Part shown: positions 18,394 to 28,407 of the stretch, piece by piece
How positions within the stretch are numbered: the stretch's first letter is position 1
How the letters are laid out: every line of letters begins with the position of its first letter
NCBI GenBank assembly: GCA_947628795.1
Contig: CANRBF010000003.1
Span: forward strand, 1 to 64,000
Source: an uncultured Monoglobus sp.
GTDB taxonomy: Bacteria > Bacillota > Clostridia > Monoglobales > Monoglobaceae
Length of the DNA: 64,000 nucleotides
Reading direction: 5' to 3'
Notes under the pieces: model-generated
Told to the model about the DNA's origin: nothing
The model's database searches: none
Seen by the model: only the letters and a program-made list of their open reading frames with translations
Translations under genes and position numbers: made by a program

Positions 18394-19354
18394 ATAAATC
18401 ACGTATCCTTTCTCTGACAAGCCCCATATCGAGATCGTTTTTCTTGCCCGAAAGCACGATCCGCACCGCCTTGGTCTCGTTGATCTTCGCCAGAACATAG
18501 GCAAAAACGGGCGCTATTGTAAACGGGTTCGCCTTCTGGCCGCGTATCAGCTCCATAATTTTGTTGTCCGACCACTTTTCAAACTCGGACATCGAAGACT
18601 TGAGCGCATCGACCGCGTCTCTGTAATCGGTGTGCTCAAGGCACTTGTAAACCTCGTCTATGTTTTTCGAGGCCGCGTCCGCCAAAGCCGAGACGTCAAG
18701 CCCCGGGCACGGGACCAGCGCCCTTTCGGCAAAGCCCTTGGTCTTGCCGGTATGCGCCGCCCTGACCGCGATCTTTATATCCGTGAGCGCCGCCAGCAGA
18801 CGCGCGTAGTCGCATATAACTCCGACGCCCGACTCCTCGCCCTCTCTTAAAATAGTCTCAAGGCAGGCTCTGTCAACGGCAATATCGCACTCCTGACCGT
18901 CGCCAGTCTTTAAAAATATTTCCGTTGCGCTCTCGGCCGTTTCCGCCATAAAATCGGGAAGCTCGCCGTAGTTTTTGAGTTTCACGGCCTCGACGATCAG
19001 CTCGGGATCGACGCTTCCTCCAGACTCCAGACAATCGGTCGCCTCCTCGGAGGTATACACCGCCTTTATCGCGGCCTTGAGATTCTGAAAATCGGTCTGA
19101 CGCAGCAGCGTTTCAAAAGGCTCGGTCTCGGGTATGAGCTCCCGGATCAGCGCCCACATCTTGTCGGTCTCGTCCTTGATCATCGGCTCGAAATCGGAAT
19201 ACTCGCCGCCCGCGCCGTAGCCCTTGCCGCGAAGATAGCTCATAGCCTCGCCGTAATCCGCGCTGCTCAGCAGCTGCTCCATATCGGCGGAGCTCAGCAA
19301 GTCGATCTCTCTGGCATGTATCCTCGACACCGCGTACGTGTATTGTTCTGCCAC
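18386..19354 (-). CDS. atpC: V/A-type ATP synthase subunit C
   Basis: Stalk subunit (family of yeast Vma6/d) linking V1 to the membrane rotor. 322 residues, mostly helical, starting MAEQYTYAVSRIHARE from a GTG with GGGAGG upstream. Gene order and length fit the family. Confidence 0.93.
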   Translation of the reverse strand: MAEQYTYAVSRIHAREIDLLSSADMEQLLSSADYGEAMSYLRGKGYGAGGEYSDFEPMIKDETDKMWALIRELIPETEPFETLLRQTDFQNLKAAIKAVYTSEEATDCLESGGSVDPELIVEAVKLKNYGELPDFMAETAESATEIFLKTGDGQECDIAVDRACLETILREGEESGVGVICDYARLLAALTDIKIAVRAAHTGKTKGFAERALVPCPGLDVSALADAASKNIDEVYKCLEHTDYRDAVDALKSSMSEFEKWSDNKIMELIRGQKANPFTIAPVFAYVLAKINETKAVRIVLSGKKNDLDMGLVRERIRDLYV

Positions 19355-19369
19355 AAAATCACCTCCCGA

Positions 19370-19966
19370 TCACTTAAACATAACGCTCTGCACCTTTTCC
19401 TTTATGCCGTCCATTGCCGACTCGGCCAGCTCTGACAGCGTGCAGTTTTCCTCTATGTCAATATCGTCATACACCGCGATAAAGCCCGTCTCGACTTTGT
19501 CCGACGCCTCGGGTCTGAGATTCGGGCAGTTCTCTTTAAGATATTCTTTAAAGTCCGCGGGCATCTCTTTGATGTCCTTTTCGGACATAAGTATTTTTCC
19601 CGAATTTTCTCTGGCGTATCTGCCGAGAAGCGACTTTAAAAAATCGAAATATCTCTTGTCGCGCGAGCCGCCCAATTCCTCTACCGCGGCGGAAATCACG
19701 CCGTCAAGCAGCTTTTGCTTTTCGCGCAGCAGATTTTGGGTGAGGCTGTGCTCCATCGCGTTTTTGTCCCGCTCCAGAGCCGCGCCGTAGGCCTTGTCGG
19801 CAGCAGCCTTCGCCTCGGCGGTGATTTTTTCCGCCTCGGCTTTTGCCGTAGAAATTATCTTATCCGACTCTTGTTTCGCCTTTGACTCGATCTCCGCTAT
19901 CACGGCCTCCGACTCTTTTTCTATCTGACCCAGAATAACACTGAGTCCGCCAACTTGGTTCTGCAT
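19370..19966 (-). CDS. atpE: V/A-type ATP synthase subunit E
   Basis: Peripheral stalk subunit. 198 residues with a long N-terminal coiled coil rich in A, E and K (about 10-90) and a globular C-terminal half containing GFIAVYDDIDIEENCTLSE. AAGGAG lies 7 bp before the start. Confidence 0.93.
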   Translation of the reverse strand: MQNQVGGLSVILGQIEKESEAVIAEIESKAKQESDKIISTAKAEAEKITAEAKAAADKAYGAALERDKNAMEHSLTQNLLREKQKLLDGVISAAVEELGGSRDKRYFDFLKSLLGRYARENSGKILMSEKDIKEMPADFKEYLKENCPNLRPEASDKVETGFIAVYDDIDIEENCTLSELAESAMDGIKEKVQSVMFK

Positions 19967-19987
19967 ATTTAAAACTCCTTTATATGC

Positions 19988-22506
<2,519 letters not shown>

Positions 22507-22518
22507 ATACTCACCTCC

Positions 22519-22827
22519 CTAAATCAGTTCGTCCATAATGATCTTGATCACTTTGTCTTTGACGCCTTTGGCCTTCGCGCCCAAGGCGTCCGTTTCCTTT
22601 TTAAGGCGGGCGTCATACTCGGCTTTGAGCTTGCCCGCGTCCGCCGCGGCTCTCGTTTCGGCGTCAGCCATCATGTGCGCGGCTTCGTTTTTGGCCCTTT
22701 CAATAATCTCGGCCGCGTCCGAACGGGCTTTTTTGACAGCCGCCTCCGCCGCTTTTCGCGCGGCGCTCTCGTTTTCGGCGGCCGCGTTTTCAGCGTCGGT
22801 CAGTTTTTTAACCGTTTCCATCGGCAT
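22519..22827 (-). CDS. V/A-type ATP synthase peripheral stalk subunit H/G
   Basis: 102 residues, almost entirely a charged alanine-rich coiled coil, as expected for the small stalk partner of subunit E (AhaH/NtpF). First gene of the operon, with GGAGG 11 bp before the start. Identification rests on composition, length and operon position. Confidence 0.85.
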   Translation of the reverse strand: MPMETVKKLTDAENAAAENESAARKAAEAAVKKARSDAAEIIERAKNEAAHMMADAETRAAADAGKLKAEYDARLKKETDALGAKAKGVKDKVIKIIMDELI

Positions 22828-22865
22828 AAAATCACCATCCTCCGATCAAATTTTCTTAATTATTT

Positions 22866-22894
22866 ATTATAACCAAACGGACTTCTGTTGTAAA
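22866..22894 (-). promoter_or_regulatory. V-ATPase operon promoter
   Basis: TTTACA (22889-22894), 17 bp, TATAAT (22866-22871) on the minus strand, about 40 bp before the first ATPase gene. Confidence 0.75.
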
Positions 22895-22950
22895 GACCTT
22901 TTTTGGTTTTTTAAACTAATTTTAACATTGGATTATCGTCAATATACAGT

Positions 22951-22978
22951 TATATTCGGGAAACAAAGCTCATATGCT
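22951..22978 (+). promoter_or_regulatory. Candidate sigma-E promoter of spoIIID
   Basis: TATATT (22951-22956) and CATATGCT (22971-22978) are 14 bp apart and resemble the sigma-E pattern ATATT / CATACAAT known for Bacillus spoIIID. The match at -10 is partial, five of eight positions. Confidence 0.4.
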
Positions 22979-23009
22979 TTATAAACAGACGTTATGGGAG
23001 GCGAAAGGC

Positions 23010-23276
23010 TTGAAAAGCTATATTGAGGAAAGAACCGTAAAACTCGGGGAATACATAGCCGAAAACAAATGCACCGTGCGCGAGGCGGCAAAAAAATTCG
23101 GCATTTCAAAGTCGACCGTACATAAGGACGTGACGCAAAGACTGAAAAGATTAAATCCGCGCCTCGCCGCCGACGTCGGCTCCGTGCTGCTTGAAAACAA
23201 AAACGAAAGACACATCAGAGGAGGAAATGCCACCAAAGAAAAATATAAGTCGATAAAAGTTTGCAAAAACACATAG
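23010..23276 (+). CDS. spoIIID: Sporulation transcriptional regulator SpoIIID
   Basis: Small DNA-binding protein that adjusts mother-cell gene expression after sigma-E. The conserved core is clear: YIEERTVKLGEYI, a helix-turn-helix TVREAAKKFGISKSTVHKDV, and the C-terminal HIRGGNATKEKYK. A TTG start at 23010 with GGGAGG 8 bp upstream gives 88 residues, close to Bacillus SpoIIID; the earlier ATG has no ribosome site. It diverges from the V-ATPase operon. Confidence 0.93.
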   Translation: MKSYIEERTVKLGEYIAENKCTVREAAKKFGISKSTVHKDVTQRLKRLNPRLAADVGSVLLENKNERHIRGGNATKEKYKSIKVCKNT

Positions 23277-23311
23277 GGCTCCCAAAAACGCCGGCAGAGC
23301 GCAAAAAAAGG

Positions 23312-23348
23312 CTCCCACAAAACGCCAACGTAGTGCGTTTTGTGGGAG
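23312..23348. terminator. 14-bp hairpin after spoIIID
   Basis: CTCCCACAAAACGC (23312-23325) and its perfect complement (23335-23348) flank a 9-nt loop. It lies 36 bp after the spoIIID stop and has no long U tract, so it may be a terminator or an mRNA end stabiliser. Confidence 0.55.
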
Positions 23349-23374
23349 GTAATGAACAAATTCGCAGCGATGAG

Positions 23375-23396
23375 CAAAAGCCGTATACGGCTTTTG
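23375..23396. repeat. 22-bp perfect palindrome after ileS
   Basis: CAAAAGCCGTATACGGCTTTTG, self-complementary over its full length, lies 20 bp downstream of the ileS stop on the minus strand. It is probably the ileS terminator, with CTTTTG as a short U tract, but it could be an operator. Confidence 0.5.
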
Positions 23397-23415
23397 TGAT
23401 AAAGAGCCGTTATTT

Positions 23416-26400
23416 TTATATTTTCTTAACTTCTATCGTGACTTTTTCGCCGTTGATGTTCCACTCTTTTCCGCTGTTTTCGGCCGATCCTATCGTGTCG
23501 GCCAGAGCCTGAGACTTGATCTCGGCGTCGAACTTGTCGAAGATCGCGGCGATCTTTTCGCTGCCGCTGTAGGCCACGCTGATACGATCCTGGACCTCGA
23601 AGCCCGAATCCTTGCGCATGGTCTGTATCTTGCTGAGTATCTCTCTGAGGAAGCCCTCGTCGATCAGCTCGTCGTTTAAGTTGGTGTCGAGTATCACGGT
23701 AAAGCCGCTGTCGCTGTCGCTGACAAGGCCGTTCATCTGCTCGGTCTCGATCAGCACATCGTCCTTATAAACCTCAACATCGGTATCCTGAACCGTGAGG
23801 CGCAGAGGCTCGCCCGAATTGAGCACAGCCATGACCTCGGCGCCGTCCATCTTTGCGATCTCGTCAAATATGGGACGCATCAGACGTCCGTATTTGGGAC
23901 CCATTGTCCTCATCTGAGGCTTGAACTTGTAGGCGATAAACGCGCTCGCGTCCTCCACAAACTCGACCTCTTTGATATTGAGCTCATCTAAGATTATATA
24001 GATATAATCGGGGTTGATCTCGGTCTTTGACTGGATATAGAGCTTGGGCAGGGGCTGTCTGTTTTTGATATTCGCCTCGTTGCGGCAGGCGCGGCCAAGA
24101 ATAACCACCTTGCGCACCGCGTCCATATCTGTCTCGATCTCGGGGAAGCTGAGTTCCTCGCGAATCTTCGGATAGTCGCACAGGTGCACGCTCTCGGGCG
24201 CGTTTTTGTCGACCGACAGCACCAGATTTTGATATATCTGCTCGGTCATAAACGGGATGAACGGAGCGCAAACCTTCGAGAACTCGACCAGAACGGTATA
24301 GAGCGTCATGTAGGCGCTGATCTTGTCGTCGGTCAGCTCGCTCGCCCAGAAGCGCTCGCGGCTCCTGCGCACGTACCAGTTGGACAGCTCGTCGGTGAAC
24401 TCGGAGATCGCGCGGGTGGCCTCGACGATCTTGTAGTTAAACAGGTTGTCGTCCACCTCTTTGATAACGCCGTTTAATTTTGACAATATCCATTTGTCCA
24501 TAACCGACAGCTTTTCGGGGTCAAGCTCGTGCTTTGTGGGGTCGAACTTGTCGATCTCGGCGTACAGCACATAGAACGCGTATGTGTTCCACAGAGTGCC
24601 CAGGAACTTACGCTGGGACTCGGAAACGTTTCTCGCCGAAAATCTGTTGGGCAGCCACGGCGCGGAGTTTGAGTAGAAGTACCAGCGAACCGCGTCGGCG
24701 CCCTGATCGTTGAGTATGTCCATTGGCGCGATAACGTTGCCAAGATGCTTGCTCATCTTTTTGCCATGCTCGTCCTGCACGTGACCCATAACTATTACGT
24801 TTTTATAGGGCGACTCGTCAAACAGCAGGGTCGATATCGCCATCAGGGTATAGAACCAGCCTCTGGTCTGGTCGATAGCCTCGCTGATGAAGTCGGCGGG
24901 GAAGTGCTTTTCGAACAGTTCCTTGTTCTCAAAGGGATAATGGAGCTGAGCGAAGGGCATCGAGCCCGAGTCGAACCAGCAGTCTATAACCTCGGGAACG
25001 CGCTTCATCTCGCCGCCGCACTCGGGGCAGCGGAGCTTGACCTCGTCGACATACGGCTTGTGCAGCTCAATGTCGTCGGGGCAGTTTATTCCCATTTCTT
25101 TGAGCTCGGCTATCGAGCCGATAACGTGTCTGTGTCCGCAGGAGCACTCCCAAATAGGCAGGGGCGTTCCCCAGTATCTTGAGCGGGAGAGACCCCAGTC
25201 GATTATGTTTTCGAGGAAGTTTCCGAATCTGCCGTGCTTGATGTTGTCCGGCAGCCAGTTTACCGTCTCGTTGTTTTTGAGCAGATTGTCGCGCACGGCG
25301 GTCATCTTGATGAACCACGTGTCGCAGGCGTAGTAGAGCAGCGGCGTGTCGCATCTCCAGCAGAATGGATAGCTGTGCTCGAACGGGATGACCGCGAACG
25401 CCTGACCTCTGTCCTTGAGGTCGCGGATGATCAGCTTGTCGGCGTCTTTTACGAACATGCCCGACCAGTCTCCGCAGCCGTCAACGAACTTGCCCTGCGT
25501 GTTGACAAGATTTATGAATGGCAGGTCGTAGTCCTTGCCGACGCGGTTGTCGTCCTCACCGAAGGCGGGCGCGATATGCACGATTCCGGTACCGTCCTCC
25601 ATGGTGACATAGTTGTCGGCGACTATTCTGTACGCGTCGCCCTCGGGCTTTTCAAAATCATAGAGCGGGTCGTAGTGCATACCCACAAGGTCGGTTCCGA
25701 CGTGCTTTTCAAGCACGGTGTACTCGCCGTCTATAACCTTCTCAAGCAGAGCCTCGGCGAGAATATATTTCTCGCTGCCCGTATCTATCTTGACATAGGT
25801 CTCGTACGGGTTGACGCACAGCGCCACATTGGACGGCAGCGTCCAGGGCGTGGTCGTCCACGCGAGAATGTACTCATTCTCGGGCGCGTCCTTTATATGA
25901 AACTTGGCAATGATCGAGTTTTCCTTAACGTCCTTGTAGCCCTGCGCCACCTCGTGGCTTGAGAGCGCGGTGCCGCAGCGCGGGCAGTAGGGCATGATCT
26001 TGTGGCCCTTATAGAGCAGGCCTTTGTCCCAGATCTGCCTGAGTGCCCACCATACCGACTCGATATAGTCGTTGTGGTAGGTCACGTACGGATTGTCCAT
26101 ATCGGCCCAGAATCCGACGCGGTCGCTCATTTCCTCCCAGTCGCTCTGGTAAACGAAAACGCTGTCCTTACACTTTTTGATAAAGTCCTCAACGCCGTAT
26201 TTTTCGATCTCGGGCTTGCCGCTGATGCCGAGACTCTTCTCGACCTCAAGCTCAACGGGCAGACCATGGGTGTCCCAGCCCGCCTTGCGCTCCACCAGAT
26301 AGCCCTTCATGGTGCGATACCTGGGGATCAGGTCCTTGATCGCGCGGGTTAGCACGTGGCCTATATGGGGCTTGCCGTTGGCAGTGGGCGGTCCGTCAAA

Positions 26401-26529
26401 AAACGTATATATCTCCGCTCCCTCGCGGTTTTTTACACTCTTTTTAAATATATCGTTCTTTTTCCAAAAATCAACTACTTCCTTCTCTCTGTCAACAAAG
26501 GAAAGCTCGGTTGACACCTTACGATACAT
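23416..26529 (-). CDS. ileS: Isoleucyl-tRNA synthetase, long type (IleS2)
   Basis: Charges tRNA-Ile. 1037 residues, longer than the ~930-residue IleS1 common in Bacillus. The HIGH motif is near residue 57 (PHIGHVLTRAIKD), the GWDTHGLPVE block follows, an editing domain is present, and KMSKH near 589 (GKKMSKHLGN) replaces KMSKS. The KMSKH/KMSKR variant and the length mark the eukaryote-like type 2, which is usually insensitive to mupirocin. The leader is too short for a T-box. It lies 51 bp downstream of an ArsR regulator gene in one operon. Confidence 0.95.
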   Translation of the reverse strand: MYRKVSTELSFVDREKEVVDFWKKNDIFKKSVKNREGAEIYTFFDGPPTANGKPHIGHVLTRAIKDLIPRYRTMKGYLVERKAGWDTHGLPVELEVEKSLGISGKPEIEKYGVEDFIKKCKDSVFVYQSDWEEMSDRVGFWADMDNPYVTYHNDYIESVWWALRQIWDKGLLYKGHKIMPYCPRCGTALSSHEVAQGYKDVKENSIIAKFHIKDAPENEYILAWTTTPWTLPSNVALCVNPYETYVKIDTGSEKYILAEALLEKVIDGEYTVLEKHVGTDLVGMHYDPLYDFEKPEGDAYRIVADNYVTMEDGTGIVHIAPAFGEDDNRVGKDYDLPFINLVNTQGKFVDGCGDWSGMFVKDADKLIIRDLKDRGQAFAVIPFEHSYPFCWRCDTPLLYYACDTWFIKMTAVRDNLLKNNETVNWLPDNIKHGRFGNFLENIIDWGLSRSRYWGTPLPIWECSCGHRHVIGSIAELKEMGINCPDDIELHKPYVDEVKLRCPECGGEMKRVPEVIDCWFDSGSMPFAQLHYPFENKELFEKHFPADFISEAIDQTRGWFYTLMAISTLLFDESPYKNVIVMGHVQDEHGKKMSKHLGNVIAPMDILNDQGADAVRWYFYSNSAPWLPNRFSARNVSESQRKFLGTLWNTYAFYVLYAEIDKFDPTKHELDPEKLSVMDKWILSKLNGVIKEVDDNLFNYKIVEATRAISEFTDELSNWYVRRSRERFWASELTDDKISAYMTLYTVLVEFSKVCAPFIPFMTEQIYQNLVLSVDKNAPESVHLCDYPKIREELSFPEIETDMDAVRKVVILGRACRNEANIKNRQPLPKLYIQSKTEINPDYIYIILDELNIKEVEFVEDASAFIAYKFKPQMRTMGPKYGRLMRPIFDEIAKMDGAEVMAVLNSGEPLRLTVQDTDVEVYKDDVLIETEQMNGLVSDSDSGFTVILDTNLNDELIDEGFLREILSKIQTMRKDSGFEVQDRISVAYSGSEKIAAIFDKFDAEIKSQALADTIGSAENSGKEWNINGEKVTIEVKKI

Positions 26530-26580
26530 TTATATCCCTCCAATTCTTAATGTTAGTCTTTTATCTATTGCTATTGTTGT

Positions 26581-26907
26581 TTATTTTTCGTTTGATTTGT
26601 GCTCGACATGGGTCAGAGCCTGGTGTATTATGTCAACAACATGCTCATCGTCCAGCGAGTAAAATATGTTTTTACCCTCGCGGCGCGACTTCACATGCCC
26701 CTCAAGCTTGAGCTGCTTGAGCTGGTGCGACACCGCCGAACCCGAAGCATTCAAAGATTCGGCCAAGTCGGTCACGCACATCTCGCGTCCGTACAGGGCG
26801 TAGAGTATCTTGACCCGGGTCTCGTCGCCCAGAACCTTAAAGAACGAGGTGACGCGCCGAATCAAATCGGGGTCCATGATCTCGCATTTTCGAATATTCT
26901 CACTCAT
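26581..26907 (-). CDS. ArsR/SmtB family metal-sensing repressor
   Basis: Winged-helix repressor, 108 residues. The recognition helix SGSAVSHQLKQLKLEGHV and wing REGKNIFYSL are typical. The last helix carries D87, H89, H100 and H103, the same D-x-H-x10-H-x2-H spacing as the alpha-5 Zn/Co site of CzrA and SmtB, so Zn(II) or a similar ion is the likely signal. It sits between a membrane protein gene and ileS with no exporter nearby, which is unusual for this family. Confidence 0.88.
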   Translation of the reverse strand: MSENIRKCEIMDPDLIRRVTSFFKVLGDETRVKILYALYGREMCVTDLAESLNASGSAVSHQLKQLKLEGHVKSRREGKNIFYSLDDEHVVDIIHQALTHVEHKSNEK

Positions 26908-26920
26908 CTGATATCACCTT

Positions 26921-27559
26921 TTATTCCGCGGCCGGGTCATCATGGGCGATCCCCGCGAGATGCTCGTATATCGCAACCGCATTGTTGTGGGCGGCCCGCT
27001 TGTCAGCCTTGCCCTCATGGGCCGGGTACAGATCGCGGACCAGCAGATAATACTCTCCCGAAAGCCCCATCTTCTCCATAAGCGCGCCGTTTTCGTTCAG
27101 CGGGTACACCTGCGAGAAGCACTCGGCGTAATCGTTGTCCATCAGAAAATCATAGTATTCCTTATCGACAATATAAATGTCGTTGGTTCCGGAATTGAGC
27201 TCGCTCATCAGACGCGTCTCGACCGCCACCGCCTCCTCGCTGCCGTCATCGCGGCTGCCCGACATAGGCGTCACCGAGACCGAAATATTTCCGTCCTGAT
27301 TGACGTCGTTGCAGTATTCGGAAAGCTCGGCCTGTATCTTGCCCGCGACATCCTCGGGCACCGCGTCTCCGCTGTAAACCGCCACAAGGGAATCGTAGGA
27401 CTGAATATTGGTTACCTCGTAGATCGTCAGCGCGATCGTGAGAATAACCAGGATCACTCCCGCAACTATCCATTTGTTGTAAAACCAGAAATTTATAAGC
27501 CGCTTTTTAAAAGGCAGCTGTTTTGTCATCTCTCTGGCCTCTCTGGCCTGACTGTCCAT
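26921..27559 (-). CDS. Single-pass membrane protein, unknown function
   Basis: 212 residues from the ATG at 27559, with AAGAG 9 bp upstream. Residues 1-30 are cytoplasmic and basic, about 31-53 form one membrane helix, and the rest is an acidic extracellular domain. That domain contains YDSLVAVYSGDAVPEDV and an SELNSGTNDIYIVD segment faintly like a periplasmic-binding fold. No family is recognised. It starts a three-gene operon with arsR and ileS. Confidence 0.7.
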   Translation of the reverse strand: MDSQAREAREMTKQLPFKKRLINFWFYNKWIVAGVILVILTIALTIYEVTNIQSYDSLVAVYSGDAVPEDVAGKIQAELSEYCNDVNQDGNISVSVTPMSGSRDDGSEEAVAVETRLMSELNSGTNDIYIVDKEYYDFLMDNDYAECFSQVYPLNENGALMEKMGLSGEYYLLVRDLYPAHEGKADKRAAHNNAVAIYEHLAGIAHDDPAAE

Positions 27560-27656
27560 AAAAATCAACTCTTTTCCGATGATCAGCATTTAATCGAAAT
27601 CTCAAAGCCGCACCGCAGCCGCAATAATTCCGATCATATATTATACATACTTTGCT

Positions 27657-27685
27657 ATTATATCATACCGAATTTTATTTTGCAA
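27657..27685 (-). promoter_or_regulatory. Promoter of the membrane protein-arsR-ileS operon
   Basis: TTGCAA (27680-27685), 17 bp, TATAAT (27657-27662) on the minus strand, about 100 bp before the first start codon. Confidence 0.7.
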
Positions 27686-27998
27686 TACGAATTTGCCAAA
27701 TTGTTCACAAATTTTCAATTTGCCTCTAAGACACGCAGTGCAAATATTTTCCGCGCGTCAAACAACAAAAGTGACTGAGAAAACTCACCTCAATCACTTT
27801 TTACCGCCCGCGGCTATAAACGGTATAAAACACTAAACTTTGTAACGCAAAATCGTCTGCCGATAGAAAGGCTGCTCGCCCCCTATTGGAAACCCCGATC
27901 CGAAAGAGGATGGTATCCTCTTTGGAATCACCCTGTATTTTTTCATAAGTACAGCCTGACAAATTTGTATATACAAATGCTCAAAAATACAAAAAATT

Positions 27999-28041
27999 AC
28001 AACCTGCCGATTTTGAGAAAACGCAAAAATCGGTAGGTTGT
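27999..28041. repeat. 16-bp inverted repeat
   Basis: ACAACCTGCCGATTTT (27999-28014) pairs with 28026-28041, with one G-T pair and an 11-nt loop. No U tract follows on either side. It lies just before a remnant reading frame and may be an end of a lost mobile element. Confidence 0.45.
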
Positions 28042-28043
28042 AA

Positions 28044-28139
28044 GCATACGGTAAAATCGTCCGCACGGAACGCAAAAAATGCTATAACGGCGAAATTACT
28101 CTCGAACAGTTCCAAATCTGGCCCGATGATTTTATATAA
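28044..28139 (+). pseudogene. C-terminal remnant of an unidentified gene
   Basis: 31 codons after an in-frame stop, ending EQFQIWPDDFI and TAA, followed 16 bp later by a perfect terminator. The protein-like composition and the correctly placed terminator suggest the 3' end of a lost gene. The family is not recognised. Confidence 0.4.
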
Positions 28140-28154
28140 TCGAATATATGACAA

Positions 28155-28190
28155 AAGCAGCAGACCGTCGGTCTGCTGCTTACTTTATAT
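28155..28190 (+). terminator. Strong terminator
   Basis: AAGCAGCAGACC (28155-28166) and its perfect complement (28170-28181) form a 12-bp stem with a 3-nt loop, followed by ACTTTATAT. It serves the remnant on the left and, from the other side, the helicase remnant on the right. Confidence 0.75.
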
Positions 28191-28192
28191 TG

Positions 28193-28339
28193 TTAAAAGT
28201 TGTATAAAGACGACATCAATGCTGCATCTCTCCGATAATTCTTTAACTCTAATCCTTCCAAAATCTTTTTTTCAGTTTCGGGAGTCCAATATATTTTCAA
28301 TTTTTCTTTTGCTCGTGTGATAGCCGTATAAAATATATT
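28193..28339 (-). pseudogene. C-terminal fragment of a superfamily I (UvrD/RecD-like) helicase
   Basis: The minus strand encodes 48 residues beginning NIFYTAITRAKEKLKIYW and ending SLYNF. YTAITRAKEKLKIY is motif VI of SF1 helicases such as UvrD, PcrA and RecD2, which normally lies near the C-terminus. All other motifs are missing. The fragment is joined near 28340 to the start of a different gene, indicating an internal deletion. Confidence 0.6.
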
Positions 28340-28406
28340 ATGAGTTATTAATTACTAAATCTGCAATTTTAGGCTCAACCGATTTTATATTTTTCTTAGC
28401 AGCCAT
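28338..28406 (-). pseudogene. Truncated start of an unidentified gene
   Basis: Starts at 28406 with GGAGG 9 bp upstream and encodes MAAKKNIKSVEPKIADLVI before a stop after 22 codons. It sits directly behind the AAA ATPase gene as a second operon gene would. The coding sequence ends at the junction with the helicase fragment, so most of the gene appears deleted. Confidence 0.5.
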
Positions 28407-28407
28407 A

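Larger units (their letters stand above)
27690..28192. other. Eroded intergenic segment with gene remnants
   Basis: About 500 bp without an intact gene. It contains an imperfect hairpin near 27773-27806, a GAGGAT/ATCCTC hairpin near 27900, a long inverted repeat (27999-28041), a 31-residue C-terminal gene remnant (28044-28139) and a strong terminator (28155-28190). A short minus-strand frame at 27833-28075 has no ribosome site and crosses the inverted repeat, so it is not called. Confidence 0.6.

Noticed and set aside
23312-23396. The two hairpins after spoIIID as a mobile element end pair
   Set aside because: They do not match each other and are better read as transcript ends of the converging spoIIID and ileS genes.
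27833-28075. 80-residue minus-strand frame
   Set aside because: No ribosome site and it passes through the long inverted repeat; composition is not protein-like.
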